From the NCBI RefSeq assembly GCF_000239815.1, contig NZ_CAFK01000058.1, positions 1 to 62,194 on the forward strand: DNA of 62,194 nucleotides, written 5' to 3'. Below are positions 18,206 through 26,516 of the stretch, in pieces. Position 1 is the stretch's first letter. Each line of letters begins with the position of its first letter. A model generated the notes under the pieces. It saw only the letters and a program-made list of their open reading frames with translations, was not told the DNA's origin and searched no databases. The translations under genes and the position numbers were made by a program. This DNA is from Bradyrhizobium sp. STM 3843. GTDB taxonomy: Bacteria > Pseudomonadota > Alphaproteobacteria > Rhizobiales > Xanthobacteraceae.

Positions 18206-18571
18206 TCAGATCAGGAAGGGGATGGGAGGTCCGCGCGCCTGGGCAACCGCGTCCAGCCTGCCATGGACAAGGCCGAGATCAGCCTCGCGCCACGTAACCG
18301 GCGTCGTCTGGCGTCGTGGGGCAGCGGCAGCAGCCGCTGCAGGAACATCAAGCGCGCCGCCCGCATGCAGCACGCAACACAGCATACAATCGAGGTTGCA
18401 GGCATCGCGATCGCTGCCATGATCGGGCGCCGGCGATCCAGCATCGGTATGGCAGATCTCCGTGCGCCCAAGCGGATCGGCCATCGCAGCCGCCGCCATC
18501 CAGGACGCGGCAACAGGCGCGAGGACTTGCAGCAGCAGTGCAAGCAGCGCGATCGGCAGCAAACGCTCCAT
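18206..18571 (-). CDS. DUF2946 family small exported or membrane protein (downstream copy)
   Basis: The 121-residue reading starts MERLLPIALLALLLQVLAP, matching the start of the paralogue at 21643-22014. A stronger ribosome-binding site (GGAG) precedes an in-frame ATG at 18661, but the extra 30 codons have atypical third-base use and no family similarity. After one hydrophobic segment comes DPLGRTEICHTD and then a cysteine cluster DACNLDCMLCC. DUF2946 proteins are found in copper and cobalt loci, and the Cys/His motifs suggest metal binding. It lies between the PCu(A)C gene and the receptor. Function is inferred only from context. Confidence 0.72.
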   Translation of the reverse strand: MERLLPIALLALLLQVLAPVAASWMAAAAMADPLGRTEICHTDAGSPAPDHGSDRDACNLDCMLCCVLHAGGALDVPAAAAAAAPRRQTTPVTWREADLGLVHGRLDAVAQARGPPIPFLI

Positions 18572-18695
18572 AGATGAGCGCAACGCAACGACACCACCCG
18601 CGCGACGACGGCGGCTGCCACAGGCAGCATCCAGCGCACGGGTGGTGACGTGGCATTTCATCGATGTCTCCGCTCTCCGGAGGTGAACGGCCGAG

Positions 18696-19244
18696 CTACA
18701 TCTTCATTCCCGGATGGTCCGGCATTTTCTTCATGTTCATCATGCTGCCGCCCTCGCCGCCGGGCCCCTTCGCTCCGACGGCCTGAACATCGAGCGTGAC
18801 CGCGACCTTGCCGGCCTTCTCGAACTCGAGTGTCAGCGGCAGCTTGTCGCCCTGCTTCAACGGATTCTTGAGCTCCATCATCATCAGGTGATAGCCGCCC
18901 GGCGCGAGCGTGACCGTCTTGCCGGGCTCGATCGCAAGCCCCTGCTCCAGCGGACGCATCGTCATGACGCCGTTGGTGACCGCCATCTCGTGGATTTCGA
19001 TCTTGCCGGCGATGTCGCCTGATACTGCGACCAGCCGATCGGGAGCGCTGCCCTTGTTCTCGATGGTGAGATAACCGCCCCCGACCTTGGCGCCGCCGGG
19101 CGTCGCCCGGCTCCAGGCCTGGCTGATCACGAGATCGCCCGCCTTGATGTCATCGGCGCGCGCGGTTGCGCTCAAGAGCAGCAGCATGCCGCACAGAGCG
19201 GCGCCGAGCGACCGGATCGTCAGAGTGAGAGGTTGCATGTCCAA
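18696..19244 (-). CDS. pcuC: Periplasmic copper(I) chaperone, PCu(A)C family
   Basis: The 182-residue protein has a signal peptide ending TARA (residue 30). The PCu(A)C fold carries the full copper-ligand set: His85 and Met96 in HEMAVTNGVMTM, then His119 and Met121 in GGYHLMMMEL. Their spacing equals that reported for His79, Met90, His113 and Met115 of B. japonicum PcuC. A Met/His-rich tail (GGSMMNMKKMPDHPGMKM, 165-182) adds possible further copper ligands. PCu(A)C proteins deliver Cu(I) to the CuA site of cytochrome oxidase, often with ScoI. It follows the copCD pair in the same operon. The symbol is used by homology and location; orthology to pcuC was not tested. Confidence 0.88.
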   Translation of the reverse strand: MDMQPLTLTIRSLGAALCGMLLLLSATARADDIKAGDLVISQAWSRATPGGAKVGGGYLTIENKGSAPDRLVAVSGDIAGKIEIHEMAVTNGVMTMRPLEQGLAIEPGKTVTLAPGGYHLMMMELKNPLKQGDKLPLTLEFEKAGKVAVTLDVQAVGAKGPGGEGGSMMNMKKMPDHPGMKM

Positions 19245-19268
19245 ATCCTTTCTTCGGTTCTCATGCAG

Positions 19269-20225
19269 TCAGATCATGAAATGAGCGGCCGGATGCAGGG
19301 TGCCGAGCGCCCCAACCAGCACAAAAACGACAAGCGCAAGCATCAGTTCTGCCGCCGCGGTGCGCCTCAGCATCGCCGTGGCGCGCTCCGCCGCGGCCGT
19401 TGCGAGATGCGGCGTCAGCCAGATTCGATTGATCGCCGCCAACAGCAGCATCGCCGTGAACACGACGATCTTGACCGTGAGCAGCCGTCCGTACGCCGTG
19501 ACAGCCATGGCCTGGATCGAGCCGACCAGAAGCCAGGTCTGAATCACGCCCGACACGATCAGGATTCCGACGGCGATGATGCCGAGGGTCGAGAAGCGCC
19601 GCACCACCATGGTCTGCAGCGTCGCCTCACCCGATAGCTGTCGCGGCGCAGCCAACAGCAGCACCAGCGCGAGCAAGCCACCGCTCCAGGCCGAGGCGGC
19701 CCAGAGGTGGAGGACATCGGCAGCAAGATGCAGGATGCCCGCATTGCCCGCGGTCGAACCGGCGTGTCCGGTCCAGGCGATCGCTCCGACCAGGCCAAGC
19801 GCGGCGGCAAGGCCGAGCCAGCGCAGCAATGCTGTGCGCTCCTGGACCAGAGAGGCGGCCAGCACGACGACGCAGATCGAACGCAGCTGCATGACGCTCC
19901 CGAACTGAGTAGCAGTCAGCACCGTCGACAGCGTCTCCGGCGTGGTCGCCTCATCGACCGAAAGCCCGCTCATCGATGCGGCTTCCAGCACCAGCCAGAC
20001 CAGACCGCTCACGATTGCTGCCGCAAGCCCAAGCCAGACGCCAATACGGAGCTGCCGGTCGATCGTCGCGCGCGGCGTGGATCGCAAGGATGGCGCAAGG
20101 ACGGCGGAGCGAAAGATCATGACGCCCGCCACGATCGCGCTCGCGGCAAAATGCGTCGCGCGCGCCGCGACCAAGGGACCAGCAATCTCGACGCCAAACC
20201 AACTCATCGCGGCTTGCGCCTTCAT
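19269..20225 (-). CDS. CopD family inner-membrane copper protein
   Basis: The 318-residue protein starts at 20225, where its ATG overlaps the CopC stop as ATGA. It has about eight membrane helices with CopD-domain features: ATHFAASAIVAGVMIFRS near the N-terminus, and WTGHAG, DVLHLWAASAWSGGLL and TLHPAAHF later. The conserved histidines in these helices are plausible copper ligands. CopD and the related YcnJ proteins are proposed to bring periplasmic copper across the inner membrane, working with CopC. Gene order CopC-CopD-PCu(A)C supports a shared role in copper delivery. In B. japonicum, PcuE is the YcnJ/CopD-like member of the pcu operon. Confidence 0.88.
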   Translation of the reverse strand: MKAQAAMSWFGVEIAGPLVAARATHFAASAIVAGVMIFRSAVLAPSLRSTPRATIDRQLRIGVWLGLAAAIVSGLVWLVLEAASMSGLSVDEATTPETLSTVLTATQFGSVMQLRSICVVVLAASLVQERTALLRWLGLAAALGLVGAIAWTGHAGSTAGNAGILHLAADVLHLWAASAWSGGLLALVLLLAAPRQLSGEATLQTMVVRRFSTLGIIAVGILIVSGVIQTWLLVGSIQAMAVTAYGRLLTVKIVVFTAMLLLAAINRIWLTPHLATAAAERATAMLRRTAAAELMLALVVFVLVGALGTLHPAAHFMI

Positions 20226-20578
20226 TCCCCGACCTGGAAGGTGAAGTTGCCCTCGGTCGTATGGGTGTCGACCGACAACACATGCCAGTTGACGTGATAG
20301 AGACCGGCACCACCACCGCGCAGCGACACCGACATCTGCTCCCCACTGACCCGGGTCTTGCCGCTGTCGACGCGCGCTCCGGCCGCATTGGTGACGGTGA
20401 TCTTGCTGAAAGCGGGCTCGAGCTTCTGCGTGAACCACAAGGTCACCTCGCGTGGCGGCGTCGCGACCTTGTTGCCGACCCGTGGTTCGGCATGGGCAAG
20501 CTCGGCATGCGCATCGGCCTTGCCGACGGTGGACAGCAGCGCGAGCATGGCGAGGACAAGCAATGATGGACGGCGCAT
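20222..20578 (-). CDS. copC: CopC family periplasmic copper-binding protein
   Basis: The 118-residue protein has a signal peptide (cleavage after ADA, residue 23), leaving HAELAHAEP as the mature N-terminus. The N-terminal histidine and the later D-x-H in VDTHTTEGNFTFQV match the Cu(II) site of CopC proteins. The methionine-rich Cu(I) loop of Pseudomonas CopC is absent, so it is probably a Cu(II)-only type. It ends in an ATGA overlap with copD and begins 3 bases after the barrel gene's stop codon, so the three are tightly coupled. Confidence 0.87.
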   Translation of the reverse strand: MRRPSLLVLAMLALLSTVGKADAHAELAHAEPRVGNKVATPPREVTLWFTQKLEPAFSKITVTNAAGARVDSGKTRVSGEQMSVSLRGGGAGLYHVNWHVLSVDTHTTEGNFTFQVGE

Positions 20579-20580
20579 GA

Positions 20581-21582
20581 TCAGTTCCCCCGTGCCGGGT
20601 TTGCGGGCGCCGTGACGTTGCCGAACAGCGGCCTGCCGATGCCGCGCGGATCGATATCGTCGAGATAGAAATGCAGTTGGGCGATCACGCCGACATTGCT
20701 GCCACTCTGCCGGTTGATCGGAATCAGGGCCTCCACACCGATCTGATACTGGTTGCCGACCCAGATTACGCCGGGATTGATGGTCCCGGTCGTCCGGGTT
20801 CCCGATGTGAAGGTATTCGCAACCGGCGTCTGCAGATTGGCCTCGATCAGGGGAACCATCCGGTTGACGAATTCCGGCAGCCCGAGATCGATCACCGAGG
20901 CCTTCAGGTAGGGCATGCTGTACTGGATCGTCGCGCCCCAGTTCAGGACCTTCGGATGGAATTCGGTATCGGCCGTGAGCGCGCCGCTGTCGGGATCGAT
21001 GCCGAAGGTGGTTGTCGAGGTGCGGCCGGGAATGGCATAGCCGATCTGTCCGGTCACCGCGATCGGACGCAGCCATGACACCGCGTCCGGCAGATCGCCA
21101 AGGCCTTTGCCGAAATAGAGCGTCGGCGTGTAGGTGTTGAACGGATCGGCGCCGACATTGGCCACACCGGTCCCGCCCCACTCGACGCTGAGCCCGACCG
21201 ACACCACGAATTCATGCGCCGGGTCCTTGAACAGCCGGTACTTGAACGTGGTCTCCAGGTTCTGGAACCCGTTGGCGCCGGCGATAGTGGGATCGGTCGG
21301 ATTGAGAAATGTGTAGGTCGCGCCGAGCGCGATCGCGAAATCTTCGGTGATGCGCTTCGAGATCTCGCCGGAGACATCGTGCTGGCGGACCGGCGGAACG
21401 TCGCCGGTCTTGAAGCTGTCAACGGTCGGAACTGACAGTTCGTCGTTGACGCCGGGGTCGTCGATGCCGAGCGTCGCCGGGAAAAAGCGATTGCCGACGA
21501 TTTCGTGCGCAACGCTCGGCGCAAATGGCACGAGCGCGATCACGAGCCCGGACAGGCCCGTACGCCACTGGCTGATGAACAT
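20581..21582 (-). CDS. Putative outer-membrane beta-barrel protein of the copper cluster
   Basis: The 333-residue reading starts at 21582 (MFISQWRTGLSG) with CGGAGATC upstream; an in-frame ATG at 21639 lacks one. A signal peptide ends near SVAHE. The rest consists of alternating amphipathic strands and turns typical of a barrel: FAIALGATYTFLNP, TFKYRLFKD, EFVVSVGLSVEWGG and IAVTGQIGYAIPGR. I do not recognise a named family. Its place between a DUF2946 gene and copC suggests an outer-membrane pore or sensor for metal. A periplasmic assignment cannot be excluded. Confidence 0.68.
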   Translation of the reverse strand: MFISQWRTGLSGLVIALVPFAPSVAHEIVGNRFFPATLGIDDPGVNDELSVPTVDSFKTGDVPPVRQHDVSGEISKRITEDFAIALGATYTFLNPTDPTIAGANGFQNLETTFKYRLFKDPAHEFVVSVGLSVEWGGTGVANVGADPFNTYTPTLYFGKGLGDLPDAVSWLRPIAVTGQIGYAIPGRTSTTTFGIDPDSGALTADTEFHPKVLNWGATIQYSMPYLKASVIDLGLPEFVNRMVPLIEANLQTPVANTFTSGTRTTGTINPGVIWVGNQYQIGVEALIPINRQSGSNVGVIAQLHFYLDDIDPRGIGRPLFGNVTAPANPARGN

Positions 21583-21642
21583 GATGATCTCCGCGGATCC
21601 ATCCAACGTGAAAAGACGATTGCGGCCGCAAGCCGCCACGCT

Positions 21643-22014
21643 TCACGCTGACACAGGCGGGGCGCGGGCCTTTGCATTCGAGCCGATGCGCGACGCCGCA
21701 AGCACGAATGCGCTGTCGCGCCAGGCGACGCGACGGGCTTCGAGAATGGGAGCGGCGAAGACGACGGGCTGCGGCGTATCCAGTGCCGCACCGGCCTGCG
21801 CGGCGCAGCACAAGGCGCAGGCGTCATGGACGTGCTGTCCGCTCTGATCGTCGCTCGCGGGGGCGCCGCTTGAGTCGCTGTGGCAGATCTCGATCCCGCG
21901 CAGTGGGTCGGATGCAGCAAGCGCAGCCGCCCACGTCGCGCCGATCGGTGCCAGGAACTGCACCGCCAGCGCGATCAGCAGGAGTGGAAAAAATCCGTGC
22001 AGCCGCTGCCGCAT
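21643..22014 (-). CDS. DUF2946 family small exported or membrane protein (first gene of the copper cluster)
   Basis: The 123-residue protein begins MRQRLHGFFPLLLIALAVQF, a single hydrophobic segment. DPLRGIEICHSD follows and then HVHDACALCCAAQ. It is a clear paralogue of the gene at 18206-18571: both share DPL-G-EICH, a C-x-L-C-C cluster and a following GALD stretch. The histidine and cysteine arrangement suggests metal binding. It heads the minus-strand cluster, behind a GC-rich leader and two adjacent palindromes. Function is unknown. Confidence 0.76.
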   Translation of the reverse strand: MRQRLHGFFPLLLIALAVQFLAPIGATWAAALAASDPLRGIEICHSDSSGAPASDDQSGQHVHDACALCCAAQAGAALDTPQPVVFAAPILEARRVAWRDSAFVLAASRIGSNAKARAPPVSA

Positions 22015-22094
22015 CTAAAGTCCACCAAATCAACACGCTTTCGTACGCCTGCGGCTCCAGCGAGTCGAGGTCGTGTCTCGCCTCCCCGTCGTTT

Positions 22095-22115
22095 GCCCTG
22101 CGACTGGTGCAGGGC
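22095..22115 (-). promoter_or_regulatory. Leader hairpin upstream of the copper cluster
   Basis: GCCCTGC and GCAGGGC form a perfect 7-bp stem with a 7-base loop, about 80-100 bases upstream of the first ATG. It may be part of a structured leader. No known riboswitch fits. Confidence 0.3.
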
Positions 22116-22192
22116 GGCCACGCGAGGAGACGCCCTCTGCCTCAAAATTATTCCCTGCCGGACGCTGGCGACCTCTCCTTACAATACTACCT

Positions 22193-22210
22193 TTACGTAA
22201 GTCATATGAC
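22193..22210. promoter_or_regulatory. Two abutting palindromes, possible copper-cluster operator
   Basis: TTACGTAA (22193-22200) and GTCATATGAC (22201-22210) are perfect palindromes lying end to end in the AT-rich part of the divergent region, about 180 bases upstream of the first copper gene. Position and symmetry suggest a regulator site; the regulator is unknown. Confidence 0.4.
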
Positions 22211-22455
22211 AGCTGAAATAATCCGCTCCGGGCTCGTTCGCGATCATTTCGTCAAATGCGCGAAATTTGAACAATCGTTGCCGAAAAGGATGACAAACGT
22301 CAAAAGATCGTCTACGAATTCGGGCTCAGGCTGACGCTTACGGAAGTCTGGTGGTCCAAGTCTCGGGAGGAGCCCTGGCGCGCAACAAGCAGCGTCACCC
22401 CGCCAAATAAGATCAAATCTGAATTTGCGGGATATGAAAGGGTCGACACAATTCC

Positions 22456-22486
22456 GAGCAGGGCCCGCTGCCCTGCTCTTTTTTTT
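22456..22486 (+). terminator. Strong intrinsic terminator without an obvious upstream gene
   Basis: GAGCAGGGC (22456-22464) and GCCCTGCTC (22470-22478) form a perfect 9-bp stem followed by eight T residues on the plus strand. No plus-strand gene lies upstream within 400 bases. It could end a small RNA or be a relic of a lost gene. Confidence 0.75.
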
Positions 22487-22909
22487 GAGCAGGTCTTTTG
22501 AGCAGCGTTGCGGCTTCAAGCAAGTAAGCTACCGCGCATGAACGCAGGCTGAATGCACGGCCTCCCTGCTGCGACAACTTGTGCAGTCTTCCGCGCCAAT
22601 ACCCAAATCGCACGCCGATGCGTCGCGAGCGCGTCTTGCTCGTGCGCGACTCGCCAGCACACAACATCACGCTCGATCACGAATGACCGAGCGGCCTGTG
22701 CGCTGTGATCGGGAATGGACGGCGTGAGAGACGTCGTCTGAACGAAGGTCGCGTCGCAGCGGTCGCCGTCGCGCGACCTGCGTTGCGACAACTCGCGAAC
22801 GCACTGCACAACATCCGGCTGTAGCGAGACGCGCAGGGTTGTGAAACACTCTCGATCTGGCAGCGCGATCAATGACGCTGCTCAGCAACAAGATGACAGG
22901 GAGTGAGTG

Positions 22910-23932
22910 ATGTCCGGAACTGCAAAATCCTCCACGACCAGACGCGATCTTCTGCAGGCAGCCGCGGCCGCGGGCTCGGCGGCGGCGTTGTTCGCCGGTT
23001 TCGGTGTCGATCCGGCCCTGGCCGCGGAAATGGGACGCTCGGAAAAGCCGCTGAAGGCCGCCTTCTCCAATGCCGGCCTGCAGGCCACCTGGTGCGCGCA
23101 AGGCAAGCAGGCCGCCGAATGGTGGGGCAAGCTGTTCAATGTCGAGGTCACCTGGTTCGACGGCCAGCTCGACGCCGTCAAGCAGCGCGCGGCGATCGAC
23201 AATATGGCATCGCAAAAATGGGACTTCGTCGCGATCCAGGCCTTCGGCATCGGAACCCTGACCCAGCCGGTGCAGAAGATGATCGACGCGGGCATTCCGG
23301 TGATCGACATGGACACGCTGATCGCGCCGCTGGATCAGATCAACGTGCACTCCTTCCTGGCCCCGGACAACGAGTTCATGGGCGCGTCCGTGACGCAGGC
23401 GCTGGTCAATAAGCTGAACGGCAAGGGCAAGATCATCATGACGCAGGGCGCGCTTGGCCATACCGGCGCGCAGGGCCGCGCCAAGGGCTTCGAGTCCGTC
23501 GTCAAGCAGTATCCCGGGATCGAGGTGCTCGATACTCAGCCGGCGGACTGGGACGTCTCGAAGACGGCGCGGCTGTGGGAGACCTATCTCACCAAATATC
23601 CGCAGATCGACGCGGCGTTTTTCCACAATGACGACATGGCGCTCGCCGCCTACAACATCATGAAGGCGCATAACCGCACCAATATCCTGATCGGCGGCGT
23701 CGACGCGATGCCGCCCGCGATCCAGGCCGTCAGCGAGGGCCGGATGTTCGCGACCGTGCGCAACCCGTCCTGCCGCATCCATGGCGGCGCCATCGTGGCC
23801 GGCGTTGCGGCGGTCACCGCGGGCGAGAAGAGCGGCCAGGGCATTCCCAAGAGCGTCGTGACCGATGGCCCCGTGGTGACAAAGAACAATGCGGCCGGGA
23901 TGCAATGGATGGAGGATCACTTCCTGATCTGA
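22910..23932 (+). CDS. Sugar ABC transporter substrate-binding protein (CUT2/ribose type)
   Basis: The 340-residue protein starts at 22910 behind AGGGAG. The N-terminus has a twin-arginine signal (STTRRDLLQAAAAAG) and cleavage near ALAA. The mature part is a periplasmic type I sugar-binding fold: FSNAGLQATWCAQGKQAAEWW, DFVAIQAFGIG, IPVIDMDTL, FFHNDDMALAAYNIM and GGVDAMPPAIQAV. It is the first gene of a three-gene importer with the ATPase at 23947 and permease at 25465. The ligand is unknown; a converging methylthioribose kinase gene suggests 5-methylthioribose as one candidate. Confidence 0.9.
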   Translation: MSGTAKSSTTRRDLLQAAAAAGSAAALFAGFGVDPALAAEMGRSEKPLKAAFSNAGLQATWCAQGKQAAEWWGKLFNVEVTWFDGQLDAVKQRAAIDNMASQKWDFVAIQAFGIGTLTQPVQKMIDAGIPVIDMDTLIAPLDQINVHSFLAPDNEFMGASVTQALVNKLNGKGKIIMTQGALGHTGAQGRAKGFESVVKQYPGIEVLDTQPADWDVSKTARLWETYLTKYPQIDAAFFHNDDMALAAYNIMKAHNRTNILIGGVDAMPPAIQAVSEGRMFATVRNPSCRIHGGAIVAGVAAVTAGEKSGQGIPKSVVTDGPVVTKNNAAGMQWMEDHFLI

Positions 23933-23946
23933 GTGAGTGACATCCA

Positions 23947-25452
23947 ATGTCGGACAGCCGCCCGCCCCTGCTCGAATTGCAGGACATCACCAAGTCGTTC
24001 GGGGGCGTCACCGCGCTGCGCGGCGTGGATTTCACGCTTCTCCCCGGCGAGATCCATGGTCTCGTCGGCGAGAACGGCGCCGGCAAAAGCACGCTGATGA
24101 AGATCATCGCCGGCGTGCACCCGGAATTCTCCGGCCGTTTCCTGCTCGACGGCCGCGACGTGCACTTCCGCTCCGCGCGTGATGCGCGGGCGGCCGGCAT
24201 TGCCATGGTGCATCAGGAACTTTCCGTCGCACCGGACCTCACCGTGGCGGAGAACGTGTTCTTCGGCACGCAGCCGACCAACCGCTTTGGCCTCGTGCAA
24301 TGGCGGCGCATGGCGCGCGATGCCGCCGAACAGCTCAAGAAGCTCGGCATCGATGCCGACCCGATGGCGCGGCTGGGCGACCTGCCGATCGGCGTGCAGC
24401 AGCTGATCGAGATCGCCCGCGTCCTGTTCTCCGGCGCCCGCATCATCATCCTGGACGAGCCGACCTCGGCGCTGTCGCCGCCCGAGGTCGAACGCCTGTT
24501 TGCGGCGCTGCGCCGGCTTCGCAGCCAGGGCACCGGCATCATCTTCATTTCGCACTTCATCGAAGACATTCTCTTGATCTCCGACGAGGTCACGGTGTTC
24601 CGCAACGGCCGCAAGGTGATGCAGACGAGCGCCGCGGACACCAGCAAAGCGGCCCTGATCGAGGCCATGATCGGCAAAGGTCGCGACGCGCTGGAGGAAA
24701 CCTACACCCACGACATCACCCTGCCGGCACCGGCGATGGAGAAGCCGGTCGTGGTCGAGGCCGAGGGCCTGTCTTTGGCGCGCAGCCTCAAGCACGTGTC
24801 GTTCGCGGTGCGTGCGGGCGAAGTGCTCGGCGTCTACGGCTTCATGGGGTGCGGGCAATTGGAGCTGGCGCGGATTCTGTTCGGCAAGCTGGCGCCCGAT
24901 GCCGGCGAGCTGCGCGTCACGGGGAATCGCCAGACCTTCCGCAACACGGCGCATGCGCGCCGTGCCGGCATCGCCTTCGTGCCGGAAAGCCGCCGCGACA
25001 TGCTGTTCCACCAGGAGCCGGTCTACAAGAACGTCTCTGTCAGCATTCTCGACCGCATCAGTGCGGTGCTCCTCAAGCCCGCGCGTGAACGGACGATCGC
25101 GCAAGCCCAGGTCGAGCAGTTGCAGATCCGCCCCGCTGACGTCGAGATCGATCTCGGCCTGCTGTCCGGCGGCAACCAGCAGAAGGTCGCGCTGGCGAAA
25201 TGGCTCAGTCATCCGCCGCGGCTGCTGGTGCTCTGCGAACCCACGCGCGGCATGGATGTCGGCGCCAAGAGCGACGTGATCCAGATCGTCCGTCAACTGC
25301 GCGACCGCGGCATCGCCGTCATCGTGCTGTCGACCGAGCCGGAAACCGTGCTGTCGCTTGCCGACCGCATCATCGTTCTCAAGCGCGGAGAAGTCGTGCG
25401 CGAATTTGCCGGCGAGACCATCAGCAAAGACCGTCTGCTCGAGGCGGCGTGA
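23947..25452 (+). CDS. Sugar ABC transporter ATP-binding protein (RbsA/MglA type)
   Basis: The 501-residue protein has two fused nucleotide-binding domains. The first has Walker A GENGAGKST and Walker B IIILDEPTSALSPPE; its signature region reads LPIGVQQLIEIARVL instead of a canonical LSGGQ. The second half has a degenerate Walker A (GFMGCGQLEL), as usual for CUT2 ATPases, and a full signature LLSGGNQQKVALAKWL. It starts 14 bases after the binding-protein gene and powers sugar import with the permease downstream. Confidence 0.93.
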   Translation: MSDSRPPLLELQDITKSFGGVTALRGVDFTLLPGEIHGLVGENGAGKSTLMKIIAGVHPEFSGRFLLDGRDVHFRSARDARAAGIAMVHQELSVAPDLTVAENVFFGTQPTNRFGLVQWRRMARDAAEQLKKLGIDADPMARLGDLPIGVQQLIEIARVLFSGARIIILDEPTSALSPPEVERLFAALRRLRSQGTGIIFISHFIEDILLISDEVTVFRNGRKVMQTSAADTSKAALIEAMIGKGRDALEETYTHDITLPAPAMEKPVVVEAEGLSLARSLKHVSFAVRAGEVLGVYGFMGCGQLELARILFGKLAPDAGELRVTGNRQTFRNTAHARRAGIAFVPESRRDMLFHQEPVYKNVSVSILDRISAVLLKPARERTIAQAQVEQLQIRPADVEIDLGLLSGGNQQKVALAKWLSHPPRLLVLCEPTRGMDVGAKSDVIQIVRQLRDRGIAVIVLSTEPETVLSLADRIIVLKRGEVVREFAGETISKDRLLEAA

Positions 25453-25464
25453 GGAGAGACCGCG

Positions 25465-26499
25465 ATGGCGAGTGAAGGCGTCCCGATGTCCGAGGCCCCT
25501 GTGCGTCATGGCGGCGGCGCCGTCGCGTTGCTGCGCTCGCAGATGCGCAACATCGCACCGTTCCTCACCTTGATCTTCCTCAGCGCCTTTTTCGCCGTTG
25601 CAAGCCCGTCATTCGCGACGCTCGACAATGTCGGCAACATCCTTACCCAGGTCTCGGTGACCGGCATCATCGCCGTCGGGCTGACCTTCGTAATCCTGTG
25701 CGCCGAGATCGACCTCTCGATCGCCAGCATCGCCAACGTGACGGGCATCGCGGTCGCCTATTTCACGATGCAGGAATCCTACGTCAACATCGCCAACCTG
25801 CCGCTGCCCGGGTGGGCCGCGATCCTGCTCGCGCTCGCGCTATGCGCGCTGCTCGGTCTGGTCAACGCCTTTGGCCTGACGGTGATCGGCATTCCCTCCT
25901 TCATCATGACGCTCGCCATGATGCAGATCGCGGCCGGCATCTCGGCGCTGTTGGTCCGCGGCCAGATCGCCTACAAGGTGCCGGACCTGATCGCGACGCT
26001 CGGCTCGAATTCGATTGCCGGCGTGCCCTGGATCGTGATCGTGGCCGCCCTGATGCTGCTCGCCGGCCATCTGGTGCTGACCTACACCCGCTTTGGCCGC
26101 TACGTGTACATGGTCGGCGGCAATCGCGAGGCGGCCGAATATTCCGGGCTGAACGTCAAGCTGATCCTCGGCAGCGTCATGGTGATCTCTGCCGTCTGCT
26201 CTGGGATCGGCGGCATGCTCGGGGTGGCCCATTTCGGCAGCGCGCAGCAGAACGAGTTCGACACTTATCTGCTCGACTCGATCGCCGCCGTCGTGGTCGG
26301 CGGCACCAGCCTGTTCGGCGGCCGCGGCGGCATTGGCAACACCATCATCGGCCTGTTCGTGCTCGGCGTCCTCAACAACGGCCTCGACCACGTTAATATC
26401 GACAGCTTCCTGAAGATCCTGATCCGCGGCCTGATCCTGCTCGCCGCGCTCGTCATCAACGTCTATGCGCAACGGCTGCGCGCCAAGGCGGCGGATTGA
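25465..26499 (+). CDS. Sugar ABC transporter permease (RbsC type)
   Basis: The 344-residue membrane protein has about nine or ten helices. Conserved permease text includes AEIDLSIASIANVTGIAVA, VNAFGLTVIGIPSFIMTLAMM, GGNREAAEYSGLNVK and VVVGGTSLFGGRGGIGNTIIG. I chose ATG 25465, preceded by GAGGAGAG; an ATG at 25486 is an alternative. It would form a homodimer pore with the fused ATPase. The gene converges on mtnK with a genomic repeat between them. Confidence 0.92.
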   Translation: MASEGVPMSEAPVRHGGGAVALLRSQMRNIAPFLTLIFLSAFFAVASPSFATLDNVGNILTQVSVTGIIAVGLTFVILCAEIDLSIASIANVTGIAVAYFTMQESYVNIANLPLPGWAAILLALALCALLGLVNAFGLTVIGIPSFIMTLAMMQIAAGISALLVRGQIAYKVPDLIATLGSNSIAGVPWIVIVAALMLLAGHLVLTYTRFGRYVYMVGGNREAAEYSGLNVKLILGSVMVISAVCSGIGGMLGVAHFGSAQQNEFDTYLLDSIAAVVVGGTSLFGGRGGIGNTIIGLFVLGVLNNGLDHVNIDSFLKILIRGLILLAALVINVYAQRLRAKAAD

Positions 26500-26516
26500 G
26501 GTCGCAGCTCTAGTCT

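Larger units (their letters stand above)
22015..22909. other. 895-base divergent intergenic region
   Basis: No convincing gene was found between the copper cluster (minus strand) and the sugar transporter (plus strand). It contains a GC-rich leader hairpin, adjacent palindromes, a strong orphan terminator on the plus strand, and an AT-richer stretch near 22180-22300 likely to hold the copper promoter. Frames on either strand at 22244-22872 have no credible start or family match. Confidence 0.5.

Noticed and set aside
22015..22150. Cobalamin-riboswitch-like leader before the copper cluster
   Set aside because: Some pieces resemble the GGGAAGGCG and B12-box regions, but the B12 box itself does not match and the needed pairings are missing.
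22516..22872. Minus-strand frame of 118 codons in the divergent intergenic region
   Set aside because: No ribosome-binding site, unusual composition and no recognisable similarity.
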